Assembly (NCBI GenBank): GCA_030019205.1
Contig: JASEFH010000007.1
Location: forward strand, 1-64,000
Direction of reading: 5' to 3'
DNA from: Methanomicrobiales archaeon
Lineage (GTDB): Archaea > Halobacteriota > Methanomicrobia > Methanomicrobiales > JACTUA01
Length of the DNA stretch: 64,000 nucleotides
Made by a program: the position numbers and the translations under genes. This document shows, in pieces, positions 42,489 through 51,515 of the stretch; the first letter of the stretch is position 1, and each line of letters opens with the position of its first letter. The notes below the pieces were generated by a model, which was not told where the DNA came from, did no database searches, and worked only from the letters and a program-made list of their open reading frames with translations.

Positions 42489-43148
42489 ATGAGAGCGGTA
42501 CGGATCGCCATCATCGGAGTCCTGCTCCTCACCCTTGCAGGGACGATCCTCTCCTATCCATACGTCCCGGACCCCATCGTCTCCCACTGGAACGCGGCCG
42601 GGGAGGCGGATGGCACCATGCCAAGACTCTGGGGGCTCTTCCTGCTGCCCTTCCTGATGTTCGGGCTGACAGCACTCTTTGCGGTCATACCCCGCATCGA
42701 CCCCCTCAGGGAGAACTATGCCCGATTCCATGACTACTACGAGGGTTTCATCCTCGTCTTCGCCGGCTTCATGGCCGTCGTCCAGCTCCAGATCATTCTC
42801 TGGAACCTCGGGATCGCGATCAACCCGAACCGGGTGATACCGCTTCCCATCAGCATCCTCTTCGCCTACCTCAGCTACCTGATCGAGCACGCGGAGCAGA
42901 ACTGGTTCGTCGGGATCCGCACCCCCTGGACGCTCAGCAGCGAGGCGGTCTGGAAGAAGACACACCGCCTGGGGGCCAGGCTCTTCAGGGCTGCGGCACT
43001 CCTCGCCCTGGGCGGGCTCCTCTTTCCGGACCTCGCGATCTGGTTCATTCTGGTCCCTGTAGGGACGGTCGCCCTATGTACCGTCGTGTACTCGTACCGC
43101 GAGTTCCAGAGGCTGGGCGGGAAGCGGGGCACGGGCGGCGAGGGATGA
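42489..43148 (+). CDS. SdpI/DUF1648-type membrane protein
   Basis: The protein has 219 residues. Its layout is that of the SdpI immunity-protein family: an N-terminal span, then YPYVPDPIVSHWNAAGEADGTMPRLWGLFLLPFLMFGLTALFAVIPRIDPLREN (DUF1648-like, with the typical S-H-W-N-A-x-G), and two more spans. The C-terminal SdpI motif is NWFVGIRTPWTLSSEAVWKKTHRLGARLFRAAALLALGGLL. About seven spans in total. In Bacillus SdpI protects against a toxin and acts as a signal transducer; in archaea the role is unknown. ATG 42489 is used; ATG 42477 in the same frame is possible. No toxin-like partner is visible nearby. Confidence 0.85.
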   Translation: MRAVRIAIIGVLLLTLAGTILSYPYVPDPIVSHWNAAGEADGTMPRLWGLFLLPFLMFGLTALFAVIPRIDPLRENYARFHDYYEGFILVFAGFMAVVQLQIILWNLGIAINPNRVIPLPISILFAYLSYLIEHAEQNWFVGIRTPWTLSSEAVWKKTHRLGARLFRAAALLALGGLLFPDLAIWFILVPVGTVALCTVVYSYREFQRLGGKRGTGGEG

Positions 43149-43324
43149 TTGCCGTCCTGACGTTCCCCGGATCCCGCGGCGTCCGATGGGAGGGGCTGGA
43201 AGGGTATCACCGCCATCGCGATCGGGATGCATGGCCGGACAGAGGCGCTGGCGCCCCGGGGAAGCACGCCCGGGCGAGGGGGCACGTGGCAGCCCCGCTG
43301 TCCTTGGAAGAGAATGCGTGCTCT

Positions 43325-43834
43325 TTACACGATTCTCGACAGGGAGATCAGCAGTGTCACGAATCCCACGACCACCGCGAACAGCACCACGCCGGCGGAC
43401 CGTGCCAGGGAGATCCCCTGCAGCTCGCGGATCCCGATCGCCAGCAGCCCGAGCGACCAGAGCACGGGGATCGGCCCGACCATCGGGAACCAGCCGAACA
43501 GGAGCCAGGGCGTGGCGGCGTACATCGCCGCTTTACAGGTCGGGGCGAGGCCCCGCCGCCCGCCGAGGAGCATGACCCCGATCTGGAGCACCAGCCCCCC
43601 GAGGGCCAGGATGGCGAGCCCGCTCATGATGGGACCATAGAAGGCTCCCGAGAGGCCCGCATCCACCCTCCGCAGGGTCGCCATCACCAGGAGAAAGGAG
43701 GCAGCGGCGTGGAGGACGAGGAGGACGGCATAGTACAGGAAGGCCCGAGCGATGCTCGACTGCCTCGACGAGCGGAACGCGGCGACCGGCGAGAGGATGA
43801 AGTTCTGTATATCTTTTACAAAAGAGCTGGCCAT
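43325..43834 (-). CDS. Yip1-domain membrane protein
   Basis: The 169-residue protein has an amphipathic N-terminus (FVKDIQNFILSPVAAFR, the usual P-x-x-x-F entry of archaeal Yip1 proteins) and five spans: AFLYYAVLLVLHAAASFLLVM, GPIMSGLAILALGGLVLQIGVMLLGG, a region with YAATPWLLFGWFPMVGPIPVLWSLGLLAIGIRELQGIS, and AGVVLFAVVVGFVTLLISL. The YAATPxxLFGW signature is that of Yip1 (PF04893). The start is ATG 43834. No function is known in archaea. Confidence 0.8.
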   Translation of the reverse strand: MASSFVKDIQNFILSPVAAFRSSRQSSIARAFLYYAVLLVLHAAASFLLVMATLRRVDAGLSGAFYGPIMSGLAILALGGLVLQIGVMLLGGRRGLAPTCKAAMYAATPWLLFGWFPMVGPIPVLWSLGLLAIGIRELQGISLARSAGVVLFAVVVGFVTLLISLSRIV

Positions 43835-44081
43835 GCGATCGATACGATCTTCAGGCCGCTCTCATATACCCCTTGCGATTTTGCCGTCGGGATCCGTGAT
43901 ACGCCCTGCCATCCCTGCCAGACCGCGAACTATACGGGTGAGGGGCAGATCGGGCCCCGATCTCCCCAATCCCGCAATGCGAAGCGAGAGAATGCTCCGG
44001 AACCGCGGCTATCCCCGGGTCATAGGCATCTATATACGATAGCCCGCCGATTCCTGTACATTCCCCTTCGACGGTGAGAAT

Positions 44082-44246
44082 ATGGGTGCTCGAGAGAACC
44101 TGGCGGGCGGTTTCGCGTTCTTCATGACGATATTCCTCGGAGTTCTCAACGGCTTCAACCTGGTCTCGGTCGTCGTCGGGTTCCTGATCTGGTATATCAT
44201 CGGATACACCGGGCTCACGCTCCTTGGAATACCGGATGCAGCGTAG
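44082..44246 (+). CDS. Small two-span membrane protein, 54 aa
   Basis: ATG 44082 is preceded by GGTGAGAA. The product has two hydrophobic segments, GGFAFFMTIFLGVLNGFNLVSVVVGFLIWYIIGY in two parts, and ends LLGIPDAA. It has the look of a small integral membrane protein conserved in methanogens; I do not recognise a named family. It is too short for many gene finders, but composition and translation signal support it. Confidence 0.6.
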   Translation: MGARENLAGGFAFFMTIFLGVLNGFNLVSVVVGFLIWYIIGYTGLTLLGIPDAA

Positions 44247-44486
44247 AGATTGCAGAACGGAGCCCCGGCGTTTGAAGCGGATTCGAGGGGGGATACCCGA
44301 ACACTCCTCTCCGAGAGAGTGCAGGCCCGATCGTCCCGGGTCACAGCAGGAATGTGCCGCAGATCCCGGGATAGAATACCGCCGACCCCGGCTGACGCAC
44401 TCATACCGCTAACCGCCACGGCCTCTCACCGGGTGGCGGCCGTCCCGAGGGGTAAAAATATCCCTCGGCAGGATGTGCCCCGGGGA

Positions 44487-45788
44487 TCAGCTGCCCGGGT
44501 CTGCAACCCGCCCGATGAACAGGATGGCGCCGCTCTCGTTCTCCTGGATCAGGAACAGGAACGGATGGTCGGCGCGGAAGACCGGTATCTGCTCTTCGGG
44601 GGAGGGGGCCATCAGCACCCGCATGACCACGCCCGTCGCCGCCGCCGCCTCGGTGCCCTCCTCGTTCACGTCGACGAACGCCTTGTGCACGACGTCGCTG
44701 ATATACAGGTCCTTCGTGCCGTCCATCCCCGAGAAGTCCGCCGCGCCGGGGGCGAACGCCGTCGGCATCCCCATTGCCGCGAGCGTTCCGGGCAGGCGGT
44801 ACTCCGTCTCGAGCCGGAACTTCGGGAAGAAGACGTCGACGCGCCGCGATACGAGCGACTGCCGCAGTGCCGACAGATTCTCCGCGTCGAGCGCCGCCTC
44901 CGCCGCCGTCAGGTTATCCTCTCTCGGCAGGAGGACGAGCATGGACAGCGCCCGTCCTCCATCGCGGACATAGGGCATCTCGAGCACCTGCAGGGCGTCG
45001 GTCTCCGTGTAGTTGTAGATCGCCTCCTCGTCGGTCCTCTGCATCATCGGGATCCACACGGCAGCACCGGAGGCGGTACGGAACTCCTCCTCCCGGGTGC
45101 TGTTCGTGTCGAACTGCTTGACCCAGGTGCCCTCGAAGTAGATCGCGTTCGTGATGACGAGCCGCGTCAGCGGATCGATCGAGCCCGCCGGCAGCAGGTC
45201 CCGGATCCGCTCCTCGGTCTGCTCCTCCACCCAGGCGTTGATCGCGATGCGCGAGGGTTCGGGCGCGTTTATGAAGTCGAGGTTGGTGACGTTTGCCGCG
45301 TAGTAGCGACCGGCGATATCGATGTAGCCGGGCAGGAACGGATACGTCTCTTCCGCCCAGAGGGCGTTCGCCGTGCGCAGGGTGTAGTTGCGATCGCCGC
45401 TGTTGATACCTGCGTAGATCGCCGCGAAACCCTCCCTTCGAATAGTTTCATTCTCCGGAAAGCCAAACACCGCCCGGATCTCCTCCGCCGTCTCGCCGCG
45501 GGCGCCCTCGAGGGTGATCGCCAGGGCCGACGAGAGGCTGAAGGGCGAGAAGAAGATGTTGCCGTCCGCATACCGCGGATCGTCTGCCAGTTCCCGGTAG
45601 AGGTCGACGGCGAAGCGATTGTTCCCCGCCACCACGCCGCCGGCATCGGTCGGGGTGGCGTTCGCCTGCCCTCCGGATGATCCCGGCTGGACCGATGTCG
45701 TGTCCGTTGCACCCAGGCACCCCGCCAGGAGGATGCCGAGGGCGACGACGGACACCAGGACCAGAGTTCCACGGATCGTCTTCTGCAT
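44487..45788 (-). CDS. Lipoprotein serpin (serine protease inhibitor)
   Basis: The protein has 433 residues. A signal peptide with lipobox LLAGCLG (Cys about 24) and a Ser/Thr/Gly linker are followed by a full serpin domain: NRFAVDLYRELADDPRYADGNIFFSPFSLSSALAITLEGARGETAEEI, NALWAEETYPFLPGYIDIA, LVITNAIYFEGTWVKQFD, FFPKFRLETEYRLPGTLAAMGM, DVVHKAFVDVNEEGTEAAAATGVVM and FRADHPFLFLIQ. The hinge EEGTEAAAAT is that of inhibitory serpins. The scissile bond should fall near MRVLMAP, so a hydrophobic P1 suggests chymotrypsin-, subtilisin- or elastase-like targets. It is anchored outside the cell. A TATA element at 45811-45819 is about 25 bp from the ATG (leaderless). Confidence 0.92.
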   Translation of the reverse strand: MQKTIRGTLVLVSVVALGILLAGCLGATDTTSVQPGSSGGQANATPTDAGGVVAGNNRFAVDLYRELADDPRYADGNIFFSPFSLSSALAITLEGARGETAEEIRAVFGFPENETIRREGFAAIYAGINSGDRNYTLRTANALWAEETYPFLPGYIDIAGRYYAANVTNLDFINAPEPSRIAINAWVEEQTEERIRDLLPAGSIDPLTRLVITNAIYFEGTWVKQFDTNSTREEEFRTASGAAVWIPMMQRTDEEAIYNYTETDALQVLEMPYVRDGGRALSMLVLLPREDNLTAAEAALDAENLSALRQSLVSRRVDVFFPKFRLETEYRLPGTLAAMGMPTAFAPGAADFSGMDGTKDLYISDVVHKAFVDVNEEGTEAAAATGVVMRVLMAPSPEEQIPVFRADHPFLFLIQENESGAILFIGRVADPGS

Positions 45789-46603
45789 GGCCGGGTATTG
45801 GCACCCGGATAATTTAAAGCATTAACTCCGACTATTTTCGAACCTATCGGGCACGGGAGCAGGTGTTCGGCTCTGCGGGCCCCGGTCTCATACCCGTCGA
45901 TCCGGCCCGGATGCCTGCACGCCGGCAGGCCGCGTCCGCCGCGACGGAGGGGGGTGCCCGCGAGAACGCGAGTGCCTGAACGGGAAGAACGTGCGAGGCC
46001 CGGCAGAGAGGCTCTGTACAATGTGCGGCGGGACCCGGGAAATACGCCATAGGTACCGCCACCCCGGAGTTGGCAGAAGTTCTCCCCGTTGGTACGACGG
46101 CAAAATTCTGCCGCTCCCCGGATATCCCGTCCCTGCCGGCACATCGCCATCCTTTTCTTCCGGCATATCCTGCGCGGGATTGCCCCGGGCGCGATCCACA
46201 CTCGACGCCGCCGTGTGGAATCCTGCCGTTCGCCAGAACGGGAGCGGCGGGCACGCCCACGACGTGTATACGATTGCGACAGAAATGGTATATGCCATGG
46301 CGTTGACCGTTCACCTGCAGGGGGGCCGGCCGCATGCCCGCCCGCAGGCCCGATCGACGGAAAAATTGTCGCCTTCCAGCGGAACTCCGCCGTTCTTCGC
46401 CATCGGAGCGGTCGATCTCCGCGTAACTTCGAAAATATTCGAAGTCTAAAGAAGGTACTTAAGGATACCTGCCGAAATAACCGGTATCGCATCCCGCCTG
46501 CATCCTCCGGGATCTTCCCCGCGGTGCGGGTGCGCAGGCGGAGAGCGGACACTTCGCCGCTACGGCCGCTCTGCCGCGGGAATTCTATAAAAGGTGTGTT
46601 GAA
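45789..46603. other. Intergenic region, about 800 bp, with promoter elements
   Basis: The left end holds the serpin promoter (AATTTAAAG at 45811-45819), and the right end holds a palindrome (46426-46445) and CTATAAAAGG (46585-46594) before the ABC operon. No convincing gene lies between. Confidence 0.45.
46426..46445. promoter_or_regulatory. Palindrome, candidate operator
   Basis: ACTTCGAA and TTCGAAGT are perfect 8-bp arms separated by AATA. The site lies about 160 bp upstream of the ABC operon start. TTCGAA also occurs near 45837 beside the serpin promoter. Confidence 0.4.
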
Positions 46604-47515
46604 TTGATACAGACGCAGAATCTCACGAAGGTTTACAACGGGAAGAGAGCCGTCGACGCCCTGAACCTCGAGGTGGCGAAAGGCGAGATCTTCGGCTTCC
46701 TGGGCCCCAACGGGGCCGGGAAGAGCACGACGATCCTGATGCTCGTCGGCATGATCGAGCCCACCGAGGGGAGCTGCCACATCAACGGCATCGAGGTCGC
46801 CACAAATCCCATCCAGGTGAAGGAGATCGTCGGCTATCTGCCTGAGGACGTCGGGTTCTATGGCAACATGACCGCCGAGCAGAACCTGGACTACTTCGCC
46901 CGCTTCTACCGCATGGACGCCGGGGAGCGGAAGAAGCGGATCCGCGAACTTCTGGAGCTCGTCCACCTTGACGGCGTAACCCAGAAGGCCGGGGAGTACT
47001 CCCGCGGGATGAAGCAGCGGCTCGGTCTCGCCCAGGCGCTGCTCAACGACCCCCTGGTCCTCTTTTTAGACGAGCCGACGGCGAACCTCGACCCCGAGGC
47101 GATCGCGGAGTACCGCGACCTGGTCCACCGCCTCTCCCGCGAGGGGAAGACGATCTTCGTCTCCTCCCACATCCTCTCGGAGGTGACGCAGGTCTGCACC
47201 ACCATCGGGATCCTGCGGAAGGGGAGACTGATCGCGCAGGGCACGCTCGAGGAGGTCAAGACCGCGCTCGATCGCTCTGGCACCGAGAGCGTGAAGATCT
47301 ACGTCGAGACCGCCGGCCCGATCCCCGAGATCGCCCACGCGGACATCCTGAACGCGGAGTACGACGGGCACTGGGCCGTGATCGAGTCCCGCTCGGACAT
47401 CCGGGACGCCGTCGCCGCGTCGCTCCACGAGAGCGGCGCGCGGATCCGGGAGCTGAAACGGGTGCGGCCAAGTCTGGAAGAGGTCTTCCTGTCCGTCTAC
47501 CGGGGTGAATCATGA
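46604..47515 (+). CDS. ABC-2 type transporter ATP-binding protein
   Basis: This is a 303-residue ATPase with Walker A GPNGAGKSTT, Q-loop GYLPEDVGFYGNMTAEQNL, signature YSRGMKQRLGLAQAL, Walker B LVLFLDEPTANLDPEA and the switch His in VSSHILSEV. A C-terminal regulatory segment of about 85 residues ends RVRPSLEEVFLSVYRG, the common end of ABC-2 (CcmA/NatA/NosF-like) ATPases. The start is TTG 46604 behind AAGGTG; no ATG lies in a suitable position. CTATAAAAGG just upstream is the promoter or part of it. Its stop overlaps the permease start (ATGA). It exports an unknown substrate together with the two genes that follow. Confidence 0.88.
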   Translation: MIQTQNLTKVYNGKRAVDALNLEVAKGEIFGFLGPNGAGKSTTILMLVGMIEPTEGSCHINGIEVATNPIQVKEIVGYLPEDVGFYGNMTAEQNLDYFARFYRMDAGERKKRIRELLELVHLDGVTQKAGEYSRGMKQRLGLAQALLNDPLVLFLDEPTANLDPEAIAEYRDLVHRLSREGKTIFVSSHILSEVTQVCTTIGILRKGRLIAQGTLEEVKTALDRSGTESVKIYVETAGPIPEIAHADILNAEYDGHWAVIESRSDIRDAVAASLHESGARIRELKRVRPSLEEVFLSVYRGES

Positions 47516-48621
47516 CTGTCGCCGGTCTCTTCAACGTCGCGAGGAAAGAGTTCGCCGACCACCTGACCAGCCGCCGGTTCCTGGTCATCCTCGGCCTCTT
47601 TCTGATCATCTCCACGATGGGGCTCTACCAGGGCATCCAGAACTACAACCAGCAGCTGGAGTCCTACGCCGAGCAGATGGCCCGGCTGCCCGCCGGGGAG
47701 GATATCGGCTGGATGCCCGAGAGGCCGTCCGTCCTGAACGTCTTCATGTTCATGGCGAGCGAGATCGGGACCCTCGGGGCGATCCTGGGCATCGCGATGG
47801 GGTTCGATCTCATCTCGCGGGAGAAGGAGACGCGGTCGCTCAAATCCCTCCTCTCGCATCCGGTCTACCGCGACGAGATCGTCAACGGCAAGGCGCTCGG
47901 GGGAGTGCTCGCCCTGGCGTTCGCCATGGGCGCCGGGTTCCTCGTCTCCCTGGCGGTGCTGCTCATCTTCAGCATCGTCCCCGGCATCGGCGAACTCTCG
48001 GCGATCGCCCTACTGGGGGCGGTATCCGTCGTCTACCTCCTCTCGTTCTTCGCCGTGGCGCTGCTGATGTCCACGGTCTCGAGCGAGAGCGGGAACGCCC
48101 TGATCTACTCCCTGGTGATCTTCTTCACGCTCGCGGTCCTGATGAGCCTGGTCGGGGGCACCCTCACCACGGTGATCGTCGGAGACCCGCCAGAGCCGCC
48201 GGATACGCCCTATCCCATGCCAATCCCCATGGAGCGGGTCGTGTATGCCGGCCAGGGTGCGGCGAGTTCGACCGTCGTCGAGAAGGTGGAGACTATCATC
48301 GAAGACAAGGGCGAATGGCAGCGCTACGAGGAGGAGATGCGGGCCTACTGGGAGAAGCGGAGGGCGATCTCCGATGCGGTCAACCTGGTCTCACCCCAGG
48401 TGAACTACATGACGATCGCGATGGCGATCATGAACCCGCGCTACATCACCTACATGGACGGCGCCACCATCCTGCCCGCCCCCATGCCCGGCGGGGAGAG
48501 CGAACCTGACCTGATGGAGGTGCTCGGGAAACTGTGGAAGAACATCGCGGCGCTCTTCGTCTTCCCGGTCGTCTTCTTCGGCGTCGCCTACGTGAAGTTC
48601 ATGCGGATGGATGTACGATGA
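47512..48621 (+). CDS. ABC-2 type transporter permease
   Basis: The protein has 369 residues. A short cytoplasmic start (ARKEFADHLTSRRFLVILGLFLIIS) leads to the first span, then a large external loop (residues about 35-80). Further spans are GTLGAILGIAMGFDLISREKE, ALAFAMGAGFLVSLAVLLIF, AIALLGAVSVVYLLSFFAVALLM and YSLVIFFTLAVLMSLVGG. A second large external loop (about 220-335) precedes a final span (NIAALFVFPVVFFGVAYVKFM). REKETRSLKSLLSHPVYRDEIVNGKALGG is typical of the NosY/ABC-2 group. It is coupled at both ends by four-base overlaps, so its expression is tied to the ATPase and to the surface protein. Confidence 0.85.
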   Translation: MTVAGLFNVARKEFADHLTSRRFLVILGLFLIISTMGLYQGIQNYNQQLESYAEQMARLPAGEDIGWMPERPSVLNVFMFMASEIGTLGAILGIAMGFDLISREKETRSLKSLLSHPVYRDEIVNGKALGGVLALAFAMGAGFLVSLAVLLIFSIVPGIGELSAIALLGAVSVVYLLSFFAVALLMSTVSSESGNALIYSLVIFFTLAVLMSLVGGTLTTVIVGDPPEPPDTPYPMPIPMERVVYAGQGAASSTVVEKVETIIEDKGEWQRYEEEMRAYWEKRRAISDAVNLVSPQVNYMTIAMAIMNPRYITYMDGATILPAPMPGGESEPDLMEVLGKLWKNIAALFVFPVVFFGVAYVKFMRMDVR

Positions 48622-50045
48622 CGGCAGCACGCGTTTCCCGGGGCCTGCTGGCCCTCGTCCTCCTGACCGCCCTCCTCGCCGCACCGGCGCTCGCCCAGAC
48701 GATCGAGCAGCGGGTCGAACTGCGCTGCGACTTCCCCGGCCAGGTGGTGGACGCCGGGGATACCGCCACGTTCGAGATCACCATCTTAAACCGCGGCCCG
48801 ACCGCCACCTACAACCTGATCCACCAGGTCTACTCGAGGTCGACGGACTGGGAGTTCGCCTTCAAGGACGGCAGCCAGGAGGTCTACAAGGTGCTGCTGC
48901 CCGAGGGGGCGTCCCGCACCGTGACGCTGGAGGTCGGAACACCCGGGGATGCCGGGATCGGAGAGTACCGGGTGCTCGTGAAGGTGGGCGACGACAGCCT
49001 CTGGCTGTACGTGAAGATCGACGAGACCCACAGCGGCGAGAAGGGGACGCTCGCCTTCACGGTCGTGGACAAGGAGGGCGGAGCCGTCAAGGGTGCCATG
49101 GTCACCGCTTACCGCGGCACCACGATCGTGGACCAGATGCGGACGACGGCGGAGGGCAAGATCAGCATCGACCTGCCCAAGGGAGTCTACCGCGTGGCCA
49201 TCGAGCAGGCGGGCTACCGCAGCTGGGAGGATAAGGACGTCGAGATCCGCGTCGGCAAGACGACGGATCTCGGGCTGATCGCCCTCGATAGGGAGATGTA
49301 CGCCGCCGAGTTCGTGGCCAAGTCCCCCCTGAAGACCGTCATGGTCGGGAGCCGCCCGCTCTTCGAGTTCCGCATCCGCAACATCGGGAAGACCGACGAC
49401 ACCTACCGCCTGGGTGTCGAGGGGCTTCCCGACGGCTGGTATGCGGGCTACAAGGAGAGCGCCGGGGAGACCGGGGGGCTCTCCGAGATCTTCTTGAAGT
49501 CCGGCGAGGAGAAGACGCTCTACCTCGAGTTCATCCCGCCCTACGGCGTCGCAACCGGGGAGTACAACTTCACCGGCGTCGCGCACTCCTCCACGCAGGA
49601 CTACGGGCAGAACCTGACCCTGAAGGTGCGGGGGAGCCTGGAGATGCAGCTCTCCTCCCGCGGATACCGCTACGAGCTGGAGCGGGGAAGCACCGTCTCC
49701 TTCGACGTCACGGTCACGAACGCCGGGACGGGCGGCGCCCTGACAAACGTCAGCGCCGAGGTGAGCGCCCCGCAGGGGTGGCGGGCGAGCATCAGCCCGG
49801 AGTCCGTCGCCAGCCTCGAGCCGGACCAGCGGAGGACGTTCTCCATCCAGCTGGTGCCCCCGGCCGATATCGTTGCCGGCGAGTACAAGGTGGCCGTGAA
49901 GGTGAGGAGCGAGCAGGCGGAGAAGGCGGACGAGTTCCGGATCGTGGTGAAGGAGAACAGCAACATCGCGATCTACGGCATCCTGATCCTGGGTGCGGTG
50001 ATCGGGGGACTGTGGTACGTCTTCAAGAAGTACGGGCGGCGGTGA
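48618..50045 (+). CDS. NEW3-type secreted protein of the ABC operon
   Basis: The protein has 475 residues: a signal peptide (GLLALVLLTALLAAPALA), several Ig-like beta domains, and a C-terminal anchor (NIAIYGILILGAVIGGLWYVFKKYG). Recognisable parts are an N-terminal NEW3-like domain (PGQVVDAGDTATFEITILNRG), a carboxypeptidase-regulatory-like domain (residues about 145-220: GTLAFTVVDKEGGAVKGAMVTAYRG, KGVYRVAIEQAGYRSWEDKDVEI) and two more NEW3 repeats (PLFEFRIRNIGKTDDTYRLGVEGLPDGW; STVSFDVTVTNAGTGGALTNVSAEVSAPQGW). It overlaps the permease by four bases. As in the 19.6-22.8 kb locus, a surface beta-protein accompanies an ABC exporter. It may be the substrate-presenting or envelope-side part. Confidence 0.85.
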   Translation: MTAARVSRGLLALVLLTALLAAPALAQTIEQRVELRCDFPGQVVDAGDTATFEITILNRGPTATYNLIHQVYSRSTDWEFAFKDGSQEVYKVLLPEGASRTVTLEVGTPGDAGIGEYRVLVKVGDDSLWLYVKIDETHSGEKGTLAFTVVDKEGGAVKGAMVTAYRGTTIVDQMRTTAEGKISIDLPKGVYRVAIEQAGYRSWEDKDVEIRVGKTTDLGLIALDREMYAAEFVAKSPLKTVMVGSRPLFEFRIRNIGKTDDTYRLGVEGLPDGWYAGYKESAGETGGLSEIFLKSGEEKTLYLEFIPPYGVATGEYNFTGVAHSSTQDYGQNLTLKVRGSLEMQLSSRGYRYELERGSTVSFDVTVTNAGTGGALTNVSAEVSAPQGWRASISPESVASLEPDQRRTFSIQLVPPADIVAGEYKVAVKVRSEQAEKADEFRIVVKENSNIAIYGILILGAVIGGLWYVFKKYGRR

Positions 50046-50346
50046 GGGGAGCGCCAGAGGCCCCTGCCCGAGGATGCCGATACCACACCTCTTTCCCGGC
50101 CCGACCGGCGGGCGGCGGTTGCGATGCGCCCGTCCGGATCGGCAGTCTTGTGAGGGATGGGCGACAGATCCCATGGGGCAGGACCCTGGCACCCCGACCG
50201 CTGCAGGCCCCGTGTTCCGGCGGCAGTCGCCGTGCCGGGAATCATCGGCACGGGCCGGTCGAAAACGATCCCCCGAGAGAGACCCGTCGTAAGAGTTGAG
50301 ATGCCGGTGCGATCCTGCAGATTGGAGAGCAGTCCTGGAGCCAGAG
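50046..50346. other. Intergenic, no gene seen
   Basis: About 300 bp without a supported gene or clear structure. Confidence 0.4.
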
Positions 50347-51417
50347 ATGCAGCCGGATAGATCACGCGACCTCAACCGCAGTGCCCCGCTATCAGTTCTT
50401 CGGGAGGGCTGGAGCCGCCTGCAGGGGAAGAAGGCCGAGACGGCGGTCGTCTGCGGGACCTACGTCCTCGTCGCCGCCATTATCGCCTACCTGATCCTCA
50501 CCCTGCACCTCGCGGACAGCCCCTGGGCCTCGTTCGACGCGGCGCGGTTCCACTCCATGGCCGAGGCGATCATCGCGGGGCTCGCGCCCTACGTCGACTA
50601 CGTCGATCCCAAACCCCCTCTGCTCTACTTCGCCGTGGCGCTCATGGATCTCATAGCACCGGCGGGCTCCATCGACATCCCCGTCATGGCCGGTCTCAAC
50701 GTGGCGTCCGCCCTCCTGATCTGGCGGATCGGGAGGGAGGACTACGGATCCGCCGCGGGATACTTCTCCGGCCTGCTCTTCCTGGTGGCATCGGTCTTCG
50801 TCCAGGGCTACTTCCTCTTCGCCGAGCAGTTCGGCGTGCTCTTCCTGCTCTGCGCCTACATCTCGGCGCGTAAGTCTAACTACGCCCTCGCCGGCCTCTT
50901 CGTCGGGCTCGCCGTCGGGTTCAAGCAGTATGCCGCCCTCGCCCTGATCCCCCTCCTCTACCTGATGCATGCGCGGGGGGAGCGACGGTACCACCGCCTG
51001 GTGCTGCCGGCGGTCGCCGCCGTGGTCGGCACGTTCGGCATCCTCTACCTCGCCTACGGGATGGAGGCGACTGCCGCCGCCCTCCACTGGACGTTCTCGA
51101 TCGGGCCGGGCTACCTGCTGGACGACGGCGTCCCCGGAATCCCCAACTACCGCCCGACCGACCCGATCGGGTTTGCCGCCAACCTCGTCGGCAGCGTCGC
51201 GATGGTGCTGCCGACGCTCGTCTTCGCGGCGGGCAGCGCGGTGAAGAGCGGGTTCCGCTCTCCTGAAGAGCGGACGCTGGGGCTCTTCGTCCTCGCCTTC
51301 CTGGGCACGCTCCTCGTCCGCCAGTACCTCCACTACTGGCTCCTCCTGCTCCCCTTCCTGGCGCTCATCGCCTGCCGGGAGTTCGGGCGGACGCCCGATC
51401 GACGCCCCGGCTCGTGA
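50347..51417 (+). CDS. Membrane glycosyltransferase, PMT/ArnT-like (GT39/GT83)
   Basis: The 356-residue protein has about nine spans. After the first span (VVCGTYVLVAAIIAYLILTL) the external loop FDAARFHSMAEAIIAGLAPYVDYVDPKPPLLYF contains the acidic residue and K-P-P motif typical of dolichyl-phosphate-mannose-type and ArnT-type glycosyltransferases. These move a sugar from a polyprenyl-phosphate carrier to a protein or lipid outside the membrane. Spans include LMDLIAPAGSIDIPVMAGLNVASALLIW, GYFSGLLFLVASVFVQGYFLF, AGLFVGLAVGFKQYAALALI and LGLFVLAFLGTLLVRQYLHYWLLLLPFLAL. It is shorter than usual (about 500), lacking most of a C-terminal domain. ATG 50347 is the most likely start. Confidence 0.75.
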   Translation: MQPDRSRDLNRSAPLSVLREGWSRLQGKKAETAVVCGTYVLVAAIIAYLILTLHLADSPWASFDAARFHSMAEAIIAGLAPYVDYVDPKPPLLYFAVALMDLIAPAGSIDIPVMAGLNVASALLIWRIGREDYGSAAGYFSGLLFLVASVFVQGYFLFAEQFGVLFLLCAYISARKSNYALAGLFVGLAVGFKQYAALALIPLLYLMHARGERRYHRLVLPAVAAVVGTFGILYLAYGMEATAAALHWTFSIGPGYLLDDGVPGIPNYRPTDPIGFAANLVGSVAMVLPTLVFAAGSAVKSGFRSPEERTLGLFVLAFLGTLLVRQYLHYWLLLLPFLALIACREFGRTPDRRPGS

Positions 51418-51515
51418 ACGGATGAGAATACGGGGAAAAAATTGCCGATTGTAGTTTCGTAATAATAATCTGAGGTGGATTGGCCCTCTTCGGCAGCTCC
51501 GACCCCCGCTCGATG

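Noticed and set aside
45844-46335. 163-codon minus-strand frame in front of the ABC operon
   Set aside because: The translation has no hydrophobic pattern, no domain and no translation signal; it is probably a chance frame in GC-rich DNA.
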